Source of the DNA: Chamaecrista fasciculata
Lineage: Eukaryota > Streptophyta > Magnoliopsida > Fabales > Fabaceae
NCBI GenBank assembly: GCA_003254925.1
Contig: QANZ01037024.1
Location: 120,002-184,001, forward strand
Length of the DNA: 64,000 nucleotides
Direction of reading: 5' to 3'
In this document: piece by piece, positions 36,987 through 51,156 of the stretch
Position numbering within the stretch: the first letter of the stretch is position 1
How the letters are laid out: each line of letters opens with the position of its first letter
Notes under the pieces: generated by a model
Databases searched by the model: none
The model's input: the letters and a program-made list of their open reading frames with translations, nothing else
What the model was told of the DNA's origin: nothing
Translations under genes and position numbers: made by a program

Positions 36987-39145
36987 GCAAATTTTAAGCA
37001 CGCTTCATGATAATTCTCTCTATGCCCGTCACTAACTAATTAAACAATGGTCGAATACTCATTTTGGTCTATCGTCTATACCTCAAAGTTGATTTTGGTC
37101 TATTATCTTTCAAAAGGTTCAAATTGGTCCATTCTCTATGCAACTTTGGTTTAAAAAGATCATGTTGTAAGTTCTTCCATCTCTTTTTTTCAGTTTTTGA
37201 TGATGTATGTGACACCTGACCTAGCATTTCTCCCTTTCAGACCCGTTCCTATTCCTCTCATTCGTGATATTTTTGAAAGATATAGACTTTTGTTTTGGAG
37301 ATCGTAAATTAGCAATCTTCATTTATGATCAAACACACTATTCTTTTTTCTACTATTTTTGAAAAAAAGCTATCATTAAAAAATGTTATGAATGAAAAGG
37401 AAAGGAATATGTGGGAGAGAGAAAGAAAAGTTAAGTCAAGTGTCACGTCATAAAAAATAGAAAAAAGAGACCGATCTTAATGGTAGGACTATTTTGAACC
37501 AAGTTTCATAGATAATTGACCAATTAATGCAAAATTTAAGCACACTTCATGATAATTCTTTCTATGCCCGTGCAGTAACTAATTAAACAATGGTCGAATA
37601 CTCATTTTGGTCCATTGTCTATACCTCGAAGTTCATTTTGGTCCATTATCTTTTAAATGGTTGAAATTGGTCCATTCTCTATGCAACTTTGGTTTAAAAT
37701 GATCTTGTCGTAAGTTCTTCCATCTCTATTTTCAGTTTTTGATGATGTATGTGACACCTGACCTAGCATTTCTCCCTTTCAGACCCATTCCTGTTCCTCT
37801 CATCCGTGATATTTTTGAAAGATGTAGGCTTTTGTTTTGGAGATCGTGAATTTGCAATCTTCATTTATGATCAAATATACTATTCTTTTTTCTACTATTT
37901 TTGAAAAAAAGCTATTTCATTAAAAACTACCATGGATGAAAAGGAAAGGAATATGTGTGAGAGAGAGAGAAAGAGAAGTTAAGTCAAGTGTCACCTCATA
38001 AAAAATAGAAAAAAGAGATAGATCTTAATGGTAGGACTATTTTGAACCAAGTTTCATAGATAATTGACCAATTAATGCAAAATTTAAGCACGCTCCATGA
38101 TAATTCTCTCTATGCCCGTGCACTAACTAATTAAACAATGGTCGAATACTCATTTTGTCTATACCTCAAAGTTCATTTTGGTCTATTATCTTTCAAATGG
38201 TTGAAATTAGTCCATTCTCTATGCAACTTTGGTTTAAAATGATCCTGTTGTAAGTTCTTCCATCTCTATTTTTCAATTTTTGATGATGTATGTGACTTTT
38301 GACCTAGTATTTGTCCCTCTCAGACTCGTTCCTATTCCTCTCATCATCTGTGATATTTTTGAAAGATATAGGCTTTCATTTTGGAGATTGTGAATTTGCA
38401 ATATTCATTTATGATCAAATATACTATTCTTTTTTCTACTATTTTTGAAAAAAAGCTATGTCATTAAAAACTACCATGGATGAAAAGGAAAGGAATACGT
38501 GAGAGAGAGAAAGAGAAGTTAAGTCAAGTGTCATGTCATAAAAAATAGAAAAAAGAGACAAATCTTAATGGTAGGACTATTTTGAACCAAGTTTCATAGA
38601 TAATTGACTAATTAACGCAAAATTTAAGCACGCTTCATGATAATTCTCTTTGCCTGTGCACTAATTAATTAAACGATGGTCGAATACTCATTTTGGTCCA
38701 TTGTCTATACCTCAAAGTTCATTTTGGTCAATTATCTTTCAAATGGTTGAAATTGGTCCATTCTCTATGCAACTTTGGTTTAAAATGATCTTGTCGTAAA
38801 TTCTTCCATCTCTTTTTTCAGTTTTTGATGATGTATGTGACACCTGACCTAGCATTTCTCCCTCTCAGCGTTCCTATTCCTCTCATTTGTGATATTTTTG
38901 AAAGACAGGCTTTTGTTCCAGAGATCATGAATTTGCAATTTTCATTTATGATCAAATATACTATTTTTTTTTCTACTATTTTTGAAAAAAAACTGCCATT
39001 AAAAACTACCATGGATGAAAAGGAAAGGAATACGTGAGAGAGAGAGAAAGAGAAGTCAAGTGTCACGTCATAAAAAATAGAAAAAAAGAGACAAATCTTA
39101 ATGGTAGAACTATTTTGAACCAAGTTTCATAGATAATTGACCAAT
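36987..39145. repeat. Four-copy tandem array, ~540 bp unit
   Basis: Units begin with GCAAAWTTTAAGCACRCTYC at 36987, 37529, 38077 and 38617 (periods 542, 548, 540), and the last ends near 39145. Each holds ACTCATTTTGGTCYATT near its start, a GTGACACCTGACCTAGCATT block, an ATGGATGAAAAGGAAAGGAAT block and a closing AAGTTTCATAGATAATTGAC. Identity between units is high by eye. The complement of the ACTCATTTTGGTC terminus appears only once, at about 39165-39183, so the array grew from a single MITE plus its left flank. Short frames inside are not genes. Confidence 0.9.
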
Positions 39146-39185
39146 TTAAACCTTTTGAAAAATAATGGACCAAAATGAGCATTCC

Positions 39186-39885
39186 ACCTAAAGTAGTTTT
39201 TGTTTTTTAATACATTTTAACCAATATATATAATGCCTTTTGAGATGGAAGACTTACATGATTGTGTTTAATGTTAACTATTTTTTTTTTAATTTGAACC
39301 ACTAAATAAATTGACGACCAAAACCATTACTTGTTATTGTGTGCTATTTATTGTTTACTTTGATCAATTAAATTGCAGATTGCACAATGCACACTAACAA
39401 GCAAATTAAAATATTATCTTGTCTATGGGGCCAAATCAATAATTATGAGTATGTTGGTACAAAATAAAAAAAAAAAAGATCTATAAATGTCACATGAGGA
39501 CACAGGTTGCAGAAACACCAGAGTACAAAAAGTGAGAGGATACGAAACGATCTATGAATTTGAGAGCAGGTGAGAACCAAAGAGACACTTCTCCATATTA
39601 CAAATATTGGATGAAAAAACCAATCTCTACTAAAAATACTTGTGATTGTGTCCTGAAAACTACCTTTACTAACAGCTTTTAAAGACAGTGGATGTGAAAG
39701 CAGAAGAGACTGCAAAATTTGTATTAAAGCACAGAACCAAAACCCTGCACCTGCAGATATAGAGAAGAAGCCAATCTTGTGTACAACGATGAAAGGGTCA
39801 GCTAGCAGCATTGCAAGAAGCTGACCACGCCAGAATTTTCTAAAATCAGGAAGATATAATAAAAAGGGTTGGTATCCTTTTAACT
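39186..39885. other. 3' flank of SEC31
   Basis: Likely holds the SEC31 3'UTR. A minus-strand open frame starting inside the last coding exon reads in another frame and has no domain. Confidence 0.45.
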
Positions 39886-42800
39886 TTATCTCATACTCTG
39901 TCTCGTCTTGATCATTCGCTTCAGTGAAGCTAACCAGGACTGGCATTCATCCCAGTCGGTTGTAGTAAGAAGTACCTGCAGCACAACAGAAACATTAAGA
40001 ACGTAAATTTGATTGTTGTTGTCAATAGAGTTGCAGAAATTCTTTTTAGTCTTCAATTGTTTTACCTGAATTTGAAGGGCAGTGGCAAAATCGCCTTTGT
40101 CTAATGCCTGACAGAGCTGAAGGAGCTTCTCAGCAGCATTTTTAGAGATGTCCCCGCTGTTCAATTTCGCAAATAATCCTCCCAGTCTTCTCGAGTTGTC
40201 ATCTATCTCCCGCTTTTTAGCTGGATTTGCACGTGAACCTCCCAGCGCCTCTGACGTATCGTTGAAAAGCCTTGTCAATGTTGTGACAATGGGCTTTTGG
40301 TGTGCTGGCCGACATAGTCAAAGCAAGTAAAACATTAACCAAAAGGCAAATGCCATAGGGTAACCATTGAGAGATAAATGACTAAGCAAAACATAAATTA
40401 GTGCAATACGTAATTTGAGGCTTTCTTTAGTTGTCTACATGGATAAGAATAACACGTCTTAAGACAATGATATGAACAGATAAAACCACACATTTATACA
40501 TTACAATAGCAAAGGTGCTGAAACTATATATGTACAATTCATATTTATTTTTATGGATATTGCTACTAAGAACTTTAAACAGATCCAACACATCTTAATA
40601 TGTACAAATGAATATTTCTGCTAGGGTCAGGAAACTTCTTTAACAAACTAAAAAAGTGCAGTATCATAACAATGAAATTAAAGCCCAAAAATTTATTTAC
40701 TTCTGACATGCAAAATTTCTGGATGGGGAAACAAATTTACCAGGTACACTTGAAGTATCGGCTGTCTGCACAGTCGGTGGTGGAGCGGCTGGTGCTGGAG
40801 CTGGTTGTACAGGTGCTGCTTGAGGGGGGCTTGGAGGTTGCACTGGTCCCATCCCAGGTCTCTGTACAACACCAGGACTAGAGACTGGTGTGAATCCCCT
40901 TGGACTTGGGGTTGGTGCCATAACCTGTGGCATATTCTGACTGTGAGCTAAACCCACTTGAGATGTAGGAGGGCGAGTAGGTTGGTAAGGTGGATTTGTG
41001 ATTGTCTGAAATACAGAAAATTCACGTTTTTAATCTCCTAACAGCTGTCATAAATAACTGAAATAAAGCGATTTGACATAAAAAAAATATACTGACAGGA
41101 TACAACTGAGAACCCAATGTTGGCTGCTGATATTGCTCAACGTTTCTTAGCACTGGAGGTGTGTGAGGAATGAAAGATCTCATTGGAGGTTGTGTGACAG
41201 GAGCAGCAGAGAAGTTTGGCTATAAAAGATGGTGGGGGATGAAGATTAAAAGGAAGTTATGAACCAAAATGAACTCAAATTGTACATAGTGCAACACTCT
41301 AATTACTCAGACCTCTAACCAAGTCACTTAATGATACAAGCAGGTGAATATTAAAAAAAACAACAAATATTACACAAGAAAAAAATTGCTACTAAAGCCA
41401 GTTTAAGGATACAAAATAATAATAATAATAAACTACTGCACACAATGTCCTAATATGTGTTAGCGTAGGTTATTTGGTAGTCAGGTGTTTGAACTCCTTG
41501 TATCTCAAAATAATAAGGTTACAAAAGTTCTTGATGTTATTGTTACATAACTCCAAAAAAAAAAAAATCCAGGATATTAACAACATCAATGATACTGAGG
41601 CAACATCTGCACACTGAAAAATTTGGGCATTGCAGCAATAATTTGGCCAAACATAAGTCAGCTCAAGAATGCATGAATGACTGTATATGGATTTGCATGT
41701 GCTTGTGTTCATTTAAATTGGAAATTAACCTTCTGTCCACAATCTGTTTAGTATTTCTTATGAAGTATATTAAATGTAACTTTATTTTAAACATCATGGA
41801 GGCTCAGTTTAATTTTCAAAATAAAGAAAATTAACTCCCTTAAAAAATTATCAACAGTTGGCAATAATTGCCCTTTTGTTGGTATGTAGTATGACATACC
41901 TGAGGGACCTGGGGAGCCTGAGGTGCCTGTGATGGAACAAACAAATTAGGTTGTTGAGGTTGTTGATATGGAGCTGGGGCAGAATATCCTCTTCCATATG
42001 AAGGATCAAAAGGCTGTTGATAGTTTTCATCATATGGTATTCCAGGACTTTCACGCTGCAGTTGTGTGGATACTGACTCCTATGCAAGAAACAAACATCA
42101 AAATGGAAAATTTCCAAATGCAGTCAGAGACAATGTTTTGCACAGAAAACCAAAAGCCAAAGAACAGGGCAAAATAAATACCTGATAATAATTTCTACTA
42201 TAATTGGAATTATCTGCACCAAAATACGACCCACTCTGTGATTGAGTATTTTCAAATGCAGTAGCCTTGACGTCTTTCTCTGCAACATTAGTATTACAAA
42301 ATCAAAAAAAAAAAAAAATCTAGAGGTGCTCAAATGCTCAAGCAAACATTACAGAACTGGGAAACATAGCACAAGTACAACTAATTAAACAGCAAGTATG
42401 GAAAGAGATCCCCTAATCGAGATTTGGCTATATCAAAATAGTTATCATGAAGGCTGTAAAGCTCTAGAGTTTAACAACGCTCTTGAAAAAGGGTCAACTT
42501 GATAATGAGTTTACATCAATTAATTAACTATAAAAATATATACATCTGTCATGATTAATATAAAGGAAATATGCAATTTGCAAATTAAATAGCTATACCA
42601 GCAACTTCATCCATATCTAGAGGCTAAGTTCAAACACAAATTACATGAACTCTTTGTTAATAGAGTGGGACAGCTATTAGTCAGAGAATTTATCAAGCAA
42701 CACTCACAGTAAAAGGCCACTTCTGATAATCAACATGCCAATAAGAGCAGTCCATGAAAAAAAAAAAAACTTTTACCAGGTTCTGTAGAACGAGCAATTC

Positions 42801-45800
42801 GATCCTTTAAGATTAAAAGTTCAGGTGACAGTTCATCAGAACCCAAAAGTTTTAAGTACTCCATCGCTGTAGTCAACAGCCCTTGACTTGCTAAAATTTC
42901 TGCATATTTCTCAACAAGCTTGCAAAGTGATGCACTAAATCGCTTCTGTCCAGTTGCTAAAGCAAGAACAATAGTCTTCTCCATCAAATCCTAAAAATAT
43001 AAAATTTTATCAATTTTGCGTCTGCAATATATTTTGCTGTTAGTTATATATTGAACTTAAAAGTGTATCAATCTTACCTGAAGAACGTCAACATACAACT
43101 TTCCTTCATGGCCAGTCTGAAGATTCTTAGACCAAATTTCAACTGTTTTATCAATGTTTCCAGCACAGATATAACAGAGAGTTGCAGCTAATGTATTTCC
43201 AGCTGCCATGAGTTTTGAAGCAAGCGCATCACAAAGCATTGCCCATTCATCTCTCTGAGCAAACTGTTGATAGGTCATAAGAAGAATAAAATGAGTTTAT
43301 GTAAGGACTCAAAGTAACCCCATCATAAAACTTATTTCTTGTATAGAGTTTTTCATTTATGCCAAGATGAAATCCCAAATTTAGAAGGGCAGTTAACAAA
43401 CAGTACACCAGAAGAAAAAAGGAGAACATAGATAAAAAGTGACATCATTTTGAATCAGGAAGTTCTGCTACTATAATATCATCATTTTTCTGATAAAATA
43501 GGGATTATCATTGATTAAAGAAACTGAGTACAAAAGGATAAGCTATAGCCCAACTGTAGCAGTCAGAGAGAGAGAGAGAATAAATCATCTAAAAAGCAGA
43601 GTTGAAGTAATTCAGAAATGCAGCAAATATGGCCAATATTCTGACATTTTCAGAGACAGAAACTCAGTAGTCAATCCAAACACCAATGTGCAGATTACCA
43701 TAGTAGAGCTAAAGACACAGCTATATCCAATTATACATGCCAAAGAATCACGTAAACAATACATCACCACAAGGTTTCACTTTCTTTTTCCCTGCCAAAC
43801 CTTTGAGTTGGCATTCGGTAAGTGAACATCCTAATTACAATTGTACTTCTAAACCTATTTAAACTTTTTATATCTAGCAAAGCACCTATCCCGAGCTTTA
43901 ACCATTTAAGAAGACTTTCTCCTACTACCCCATACCATTCTATGGAAAACTTGTCGGCTTGCCATCTTAACCCATTGAATCCTTTATATTCATATTCAAC
44001 AAATTCCCTCCACGAGCATAACTTCTTCAAACACAATCGTTAGACAATTCTTCCTTTCAATTTTAGATGCCCTAAAATGCCCCATTTCCACACATATGAT
44101 CTCTTCCAGGAATTTCATTTTATTTATGAATTTGAAGATATAGTTCAGAGTTGTAATTCAAAGCAGAATTTATGCAGGAATTCCATAACGCCCTAAGATA
44201 GACACGATCATGCATAAAAGGAAGAATTTAAACTCTTAAGATAAAGGAGACACTGAGCCTAATATACCAACAAAACATGTTGGAGTAATTTAAAATCCAT
44301 TTAGATAAATTTAAGAACACACACAAGCAACAACAACAACAAAACGAATTAAATTAGAGAGAAAACTTACACTACAAAGAAGAGCAAGAGTCTCTTTCCA
44401 AAATTTTAGAGGCCTAGAGTTCACAAGGCTTAATAGATCATTGCTCACCATTGCTGAGATGATCTGAAAGTGGAAATGACTCACCAATGAAACAAATGTA
44501 GAAACAGGAAATTTGGTATATCAAAACTGAGGTGTAGCATGAAATTGATATAACATATGGTGTATATATCAGCTACCTTTAAATATGGTGATCTGATTTT
44601 CTTAAGGTAATGGTCGCGTGTATGTTCCCACAATGAAGCACTTCCTACATGAGCAATAACTAGAGCGTCAGCCCACTTATTTGCAGAAATGCATAGTTCA
44701 ACTGCGACTTTGTAGTCCCCAACAACTAAAGCACGTTGAACATCATCATCAAATGCTGTAGGATCACTGCTCTCTTCCACTTCTAATTCCTCTGGGATTT
44801 TCTCCAAACCATTGGAAATGTCAGCAGCAGCAAAATTACCACCAGGAGTAGATACAGGCGAATCAGTTTTAGGACTTGGAAGGTTGTTAAAGAAATCCTC
44901 CCCATTATCAGCAGGAAAAACAGTTGATACATTATTAGCACCAGTTCCTACTTTCTCAGTAGCTGTCTCCTCAAGCCCAAGAGCATTGACTTCTTGAGTA
45001 AGGTCATCTAAAGCTGCCTCGTTTTCTTCAATAGGCACACTAAAACCAAGGTGTGTGAGTAGTTTTGTTCGTGCTGTCCCATCATCTTCAAACATAACCT
45101 TCAAGAAGCCCCATGTTTCCCTTTCCTCATCAGATCTGTCGCAACAATGAAAAAAAATCAGCAGATGCAGGGGTGAACCTAAGAAATAGCCACTAAAAAC
45201 AAATAGCATGAGATATTGCTCTTCTTTAAGAGAACATACCCTGATTCCTGAGATTTTTTATCGCATAAAACCCTTAGTAAAGACCTTTCCCCATTTTGTA
45301 TTGCAGCTTCAAATTCAGAGGAGCGACTCACTAAACTATGTTCAGTTACCATATTATGCACATAAACCTGGAAAATTGCACGTAGGAAAAATTCATGAAT
45401 TTTTAATAACTCAGCAGAACCAGATATGGATATTAGAGTAATAAAAAGATTACCTCTGAGGCTCCAGATGAAGCACCTGTCGCCGGTGGCTTGGAAAATG
45501 ACACAAGCTTGCCACCAAAACCAAAAGACACCCCAACAGGACGTTTATACCATTTAGGAGCTTTTAAGGATACTGCAGAGAAATGGCAATTAGTGATCCC
45601 AAAAACAGGATGGGAAAGCAGAGTATGTTAAAGGAACAGAAAGACATTTATCGCATAGCTAACCCTCCTCATCCCCCGAATACATCCACAAAAAGCTTAA
45701 TTTTCTGTTTTTAAAAAACAAATGCATAGACTATAGAGTTTGCCCAGTTCTCATAAAATAAAATGACTAGTTACAAAAAGTAATCAGTAACAGATACTAT

Positions 45801-48800
45801 ATAAAGTAAATTTGAAGACAGCTAGAAGAAAAGAATGTGTCACCTGCACCAAAATCATTTTCCTGAACACCGTATCGACTACAGCCCTGCAAATAATTAC
45901 ATATACTACAATTAATAATATAAGGAATAAAGAAACCTTAACCAAGAGAATTGCATAGCAGATTACACCAAGAATGCAAGAAATTAGGAATAGGTCCCAT
46001 GTTTTTGAGTCAGGAGACTACTACGTAAGGTAGAATTCAAATAAATCAACTCCTTAATTGCATGTATGCAAAATGTATAGATAATATTTGTGTACATTAA
46101 ACATCTTTTCTTTATTTCGGATTAAGATCCTTCAATCATTCTTTTCTTTCTTTCAAAATACAATATTTTGATAAATTTCGCAAATGAATGGGGAAAGAAG
46201 TATACAGTTCTCTTCATATATGCATCATACAACACAACTTTGGTGCAAAACATTATAACTTTATAACTAGGTCAAAGGGTCATTTTGGTCCTAAATATAT
46301 GCCCTTATGTTCCTTTTGGTCCTTTACTCCTTTATGTTTCAAAAGATTCATATTGGTTCAAAATGTTGGCAAAATGGTCCTGACGTTAGATTCCGTCCAT
46401 TTGCTTTGTGAATGATGATGTGTCCAGCTGATCTGGCTACTCTCTCTCTCCTGGCATTATATGCTGATGTGGGTTTTGTTAAATTAAAAAAAACGATGAA
46501 GCTGAAAAACGACGGGAGATTGATGACATGATCTCTTAACCCTCCTCTTAGCCCCTCTCGCTTTTGCCACCATCGTCCAAGCTTCCCAAACAAACCTTGA
46601 CAAAATCTGCACCTCTGGCTCCATCTCCAGTACAATCTCCTCACCGTCATTGTCTTCTCCGCCTTCCTCACCTTCAATTCCACCGTCTACTTCCAGAACC
46701 CTCTCCAGGTCAAACTCCCTCATGTGTCCTTATAACTATGACCCTTATGTGTCCTTATAAAATAAAACCATGACCCTTTGACCTTATAACTATTATCTAC
46801 TATAATTATAATCAATGATAATATTAATAGAGCATATAAATTGCAGACATCACTTAGTTATTCATTTTCCATGTCACTTTTCAAGAAAAAATTACATCAC
46901 ACTTAAAGGATACTTACTGGAAAAAAAAATTAAGCAAAAAATCATCCCAACAATTCTATGAAAGACCACCAAAAGCACAAGTATGTACCTCAACGTTGTA
47001 GAGGCCAATTTTTCCATCAAAGGAAGATGCTGAAATTACTCCAGGTATTTTAGAATACCAGTGCACATCAAAGTTCCAATTGGTTCCAGCAGGCAATTCA
47101 CATACAATCTGTGCCAAGAAAACAACATCATAATTGAACAAGATTTCTGTAAGCGAAAAATTCAACCTAGAGGATAGCTTTCAAGTTTGAAGGGTGGGAA
47201 AGAAGGCCAAACACTACCTCTGCAGAACTTGTGTCCCAGCAAATAGTTCGACTGTCTTTAGCACAGCTGACCAAGTAACAGCTATCATTGGGACACCATG
47301 ACATTGCAATTACACCTAAGATTCAGGCAACATGAGAACATCAGCTATATCTAAGAGATGATGACATACAGAGTCCATAGCTTCACAATAAAGGCAAAGA
47401 AAGTGGGCATAGAGATGGAGGCAAGCCTATGGGACATCCAAAAACCAAAAGTAGTTCAAAACAAATAAACAAAGGCAAGATAACTATACAGGTGCCAATA
47501 CCTCTACTGTGTCCAACAAACTCTTTAGTTGGTGTCATTACATTCCTTAAATCCCAAAGCTGCATCAAATTGTTCATGAGATCAGCACATATCACCCCCT
47601 AAAAGATAGATAAAGACAATTCATCTTCAAAGTATACCCTTGGAGAAGGAGAACCATCTTCATCTGATGCAACAACTATCCCAGTTGCCAAATCAGGATT
47701 CCACTGCAAAACTGAACACCGCCTTCTAACCGAGTCTGTAAAGCTGTCATTTCAAATAAGATACATGAGGTTATCATGTAGTTTTATTTTCATTATATAA
47801 TGCTAGATCCCTTAGACACACAAGATAAAGATGACCAGCCCAAATAATGGGAAACAAGTTACCTTATCACTGGCTTTTGCTTCCTTAGGTCCCAGACCAC
47901 TGAAAAGAAACGAAAACTTAGTATTCCAAACGATACAAGTTTGAGAACAGAATATAGAAGTCTATATAATTTATTCCTAACCAGTGGTCCCATTATATGA
48001 AGTTGACGCTAATATGTGTTGGGCTTTGTTATTCCAAGATAAGAACGAAATTTCTCCCATGGAAGCAGAGCCACTACCCTGGACGATGATCATATGTACC
48101 AAATTACACATACGGGAAATTTAATTAATTTATATTATAAGGACAAATATTTTAAGATAAGAACAGATTTATCATATCAAAGAGCGAAGCATCACACAGA
48201 CACAGACAGGAAAGAGAGACACACACGCACTCAGAAGGAGGATATCTGACCCTGAGAGGTGGAAAATGAGAAGGCTCAGAAGGATTGGCCAAATCCCATA
48301 TGCAAATTTCTCCATCCTCAGCCCCAGATGCAAGAAGATTTGGTGAAATGGTATTAAACTCGAGACCACGGACCTGAAATATACAAGTAAACAACAGAAA
48401 TAAACATGTCAAGCACGTGTCACCTAGAACAGAGAATAAAGAACAAAAACAAACTAAAGACACTTTCATAACAGCAACAGAAAACTTACAGGTCCTTTAT
48501 GCCTTGCAAGATGTCCAACAAGGGCACTTTCTTTGGCATCGGAACTGAGAAAATATATCAAATAAATAACTCCGTAAAAAAGTAGAAGAATAGAGGCTTA
48601 TATGGCCTCCTAATAAAGCATGGAGGAAACCACAAAACCCCAAATATTCAGAAATACTGAATTATAATCAATACTTCAAAACAAATCAAAGTAACACTAA
48701 AAATTAGCTCTAATTAACCAATTGCTTCCCTAGAGGCATTAACTGTCTTTCTCTGTTTCCACGATAACAACAATCCTTTACTTCTATAATCTTTGACATT

Positions 48801-49605
48801 GTATCAACCGACTGCCAGAAGACAAGCATCCACTTAATTGAAACAATTAAAAAAACTAGTGTCCTCCAATTCTACCAATATATCACGTATTTATCAGCAA
48901 CATGTACAGTACGTCCTATTCTCTTATCATTTTCTTAACCAAAGAGACTGCCAAAGTCACTCACCCGGTTGATGCGGAATTTGTAATGACGGAACATGGA
49001 AGTCTAGAATATCAGTATCCAAGATATGAAGGAATTTTAGAAACCAACAGTGATAAGTTGATTTTGATTAATGCTAAATCTTATTATCACTAAGCCTTTC
49101 TCCAATTACTAAAATTTAATCACTGAGCACTCTATGCATTTAGAAGGCAGTCGAAACAGTTCACAATCCTTAAACACCATTAAGCACCCATCCATTATAC
49201 ACATGGACGAACAAAGTGCAAAATTCTCCCAGTTGAACCACATTACCAGCACCTTTGAAAGATCCAAAAGGACACAAAATCCAATTACCTGATCAGAGTG
49301 AGAGGATTCCAGAGGTCAATATTCCCATCCCCGAGGCCGCCGGCGACGATCCCGAGGGCGAAACTTTCAGAAGCAGAAGTACTCTTCCCCCAAGAGAGAC
49401 GATTGAAGCGCTCGGAGCTGGGGCACTCTCCGACCAAGGGCAGCTCGTGATCGTCAGACTGGAAATCAAGCTTGAATATTTCGAGATTAGCGGAGGAGCT
49501 GAAAGACAGATCAACTGCACCCGCCATGGTTCCGGCAGCCATGTACGGTGCGTCCGGAGCCAAGGCCACGGACGCCGATCGATTCACCCCTTTTATGCTC
49601 GCCAT
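39886..49605 (-). CDS. SEC31B: Protein transport protein SEC31 homolog B
   Basis: Twenty-two exons (transcript order 49289-49605, 48490-48544, 48251-48373, 47982-48078, 47863-47899, 47638-47743, 47502-47559, 47218-47315, 46989-47108, 45844-45886, 45454-45572, 45240-45367, 44577-45135, 44371-44463, 43078-43263, 42777-42990, 42182-42279, 41900-42079, 41097-41219, 40741-41005, 40066-40304, 39886-39975) join in frame to 1115 residues, close to Arabidopsis SEC31B. SEC31 with SEC13 forms the outer COPII coat that buds ER-to-Golgi vesicles. Residues ~5-337 are the WD40 propeller ([60 protein letters not shown]). ~560-780 is the helical ACE1 edge domain, ~790-1006 a proline-rich linker, and ~1010-1115 the C-terminal helical domain ([20 protein letters not shown]). 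All introns used are GT-AG. The 1.1 kb intron between exons 9 and 10 carries a MULE. Intact. Confidence 0.95.
46270..46783. mobile_element. MULE-type element in a SEC31 intron
   Basis: Ends GGTCAAAGGGTCATTTTGG and CATGACCCTTTGACC. A perfect 9 bp target duplication TTATAACTA lies at 46261-46269 and 46784-46792. The 514 bp element has a GC-richer core (about 46560-46720). In one plus-strand frame the core reads [19 protein letters not shown] then TVYFQNP, which faintly resembles the N-terminal membrane part of 3-ketoacyl-CoA synthases, so a captured exon is possible. It lies over 200 bp from either splice site. Confidence 0.82.
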
Positions 49606-50143
49606 TCGAATCGGGAAACCTAATTACGAGAAAATTGTATCGACAATCCAAGAGCAAAAAGAAAACAGATCTAATCTAATAATAATTGAGAATTAATTAA
49701 TTGTAAACAGGGAATTCAGATTGTTCCGATCCGATCTGAGAAAGAAAATGCGTGTTGTGAGAGTGTGAAGAAGAAAAACCACTCTCTCTTTTCTGCAATG
49801 CGAATGAATGAATGGTAATGCAAAATCTATTTTTGCGTTAAGGTTGGTTCTGTTATTAGCGGGTTTCAGCTTCGTTTCGCTTCTCTTTCTTTCTTTCTCA
49901 CTGTGTGTGTGTTTGGGGGTTTCAATGAGAATCAAAATCAAAGGGTGATTTCGTCAGGAATGTAGTAAAATTGGGAAGAACTTGTGCCGCACCAGATTCT
50001 GCCCCAGCTTGGTGATGATACTACGCCTACATGCTGGCTAGTACTACGTTAAAAATGGTGATGTGTAATAAGATGGAAGCAGCAAGTATCAATCTTTCAT
50101 ATTTTTCTCATTAATTAGTAAATGTAAAATATTTGATCAAATG
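49606..50143. other. 5' flank of SEC31
   Basis: Presumed 5'UTR and promoter. CT-rich and TG-rich short runs lie near 49880-49915. No other gene. Confidence 0.45.
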
Positions 50144-50556
50144 GGAAAATTACATTTACTCACCCTGAACTATATGTTCAATTGCAATATCCCCTAATCT
50201 ATAAAAAATAGCAATTAACTCTCTAATTTATTAATTTCATAGCAATTTACATTTAGCGTTAGTAACACCGTTATTTTTTATATCTTTTAAGTCCCTATAA
50301 CTTGTATCATCAACATTAGTATGCATCATATATGTCTAGCATAAGTGATGGAATTATGTCATTTGAGTATTTTATGAAATATTTATACAAGTTATATGGA
50401 TTTAAAAGATAAGAAGATAACAATGTTACTAATGGTTGGGGAGACATTGCTACGAAATTATTAATAGATTAAGGGTGAATTGCTATTTTTGGTAGAGTAA
50501 GGAGACATTGCAATTGAACACATAGTTCAGGGTGTGTAAATGCAATTTCCCCAAAA
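50144..50556. mobile_element. MITE with ~100 bp inverted arms
   Basis: GGGAAAATTACATTTACTCA... at 50144 matches the complement of ...TGTAAATGCAATTTCCCC at 50556. The next motifs (CACCCTGAACTATATGTTCA and AATTGCAATATCCCCTAATC) are also mirrored. No clear target duplication. Confidence 0.75.
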
Positions 50557-51156
50557 TTTTATGAGAGAAAATGTAAGAATAAATGTTTCAAAACTTATTT
50601 ACCTATACTTATTATATATGTAATAGTCTTGTGATAGTGGGTCAAAATCATATAATATAAAATTATTTTTGGTATAGTGAATTGAATTATTGAAAATAGA
50701 GAGGGATTTTGTAGAAATTGGAGTGGAAATGATGGTGGAGATGTATGGAAGTTAGAGTTTTGGATATTGAAATGAACACGACGGCAACAGAGAGAGAGAG
50801 GGGAGGAACGCTTGCTTTGGAATCGAAAGAGAGAGAAAAATGCTATTAATGCTAAAATATCAATTTGAACCCTAAACTATTTGGCCAAAATAACAGTTTA
50901 ATCCAACATAATAATAAGTAATTACAACATGGCCCAATATTAAGGTAAATGAACATTCTACCCTTTGTGATTGGTCAATGAATTTAATAGAGTATAGGTA
51001 ATTATAGGTATATATATAGGGGTATAAGTGTAATTGAGTGTGTATGATTATAAAAAAATCATGATTATAATTTGATCAGAAAAAAATCACAAACGAACAC
51101 GCTTATTATGATTATAATCAGAGCAGATTATAATCAGAGTGCAAACGAACTGGGCC
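50557..51156. other. Spacer and repeat abutting the truncated receptor gene
   Basis: From about 50940 to 51156 the sequence looks like a MITE ending GATTATAATCAGAGTGCAAA and CGAACTGGGCC, with ATGATTATAATC motifs repeated in both directions. Its right edge coincides with the point where the receptor gene sequence stops. Confidence 0.45.
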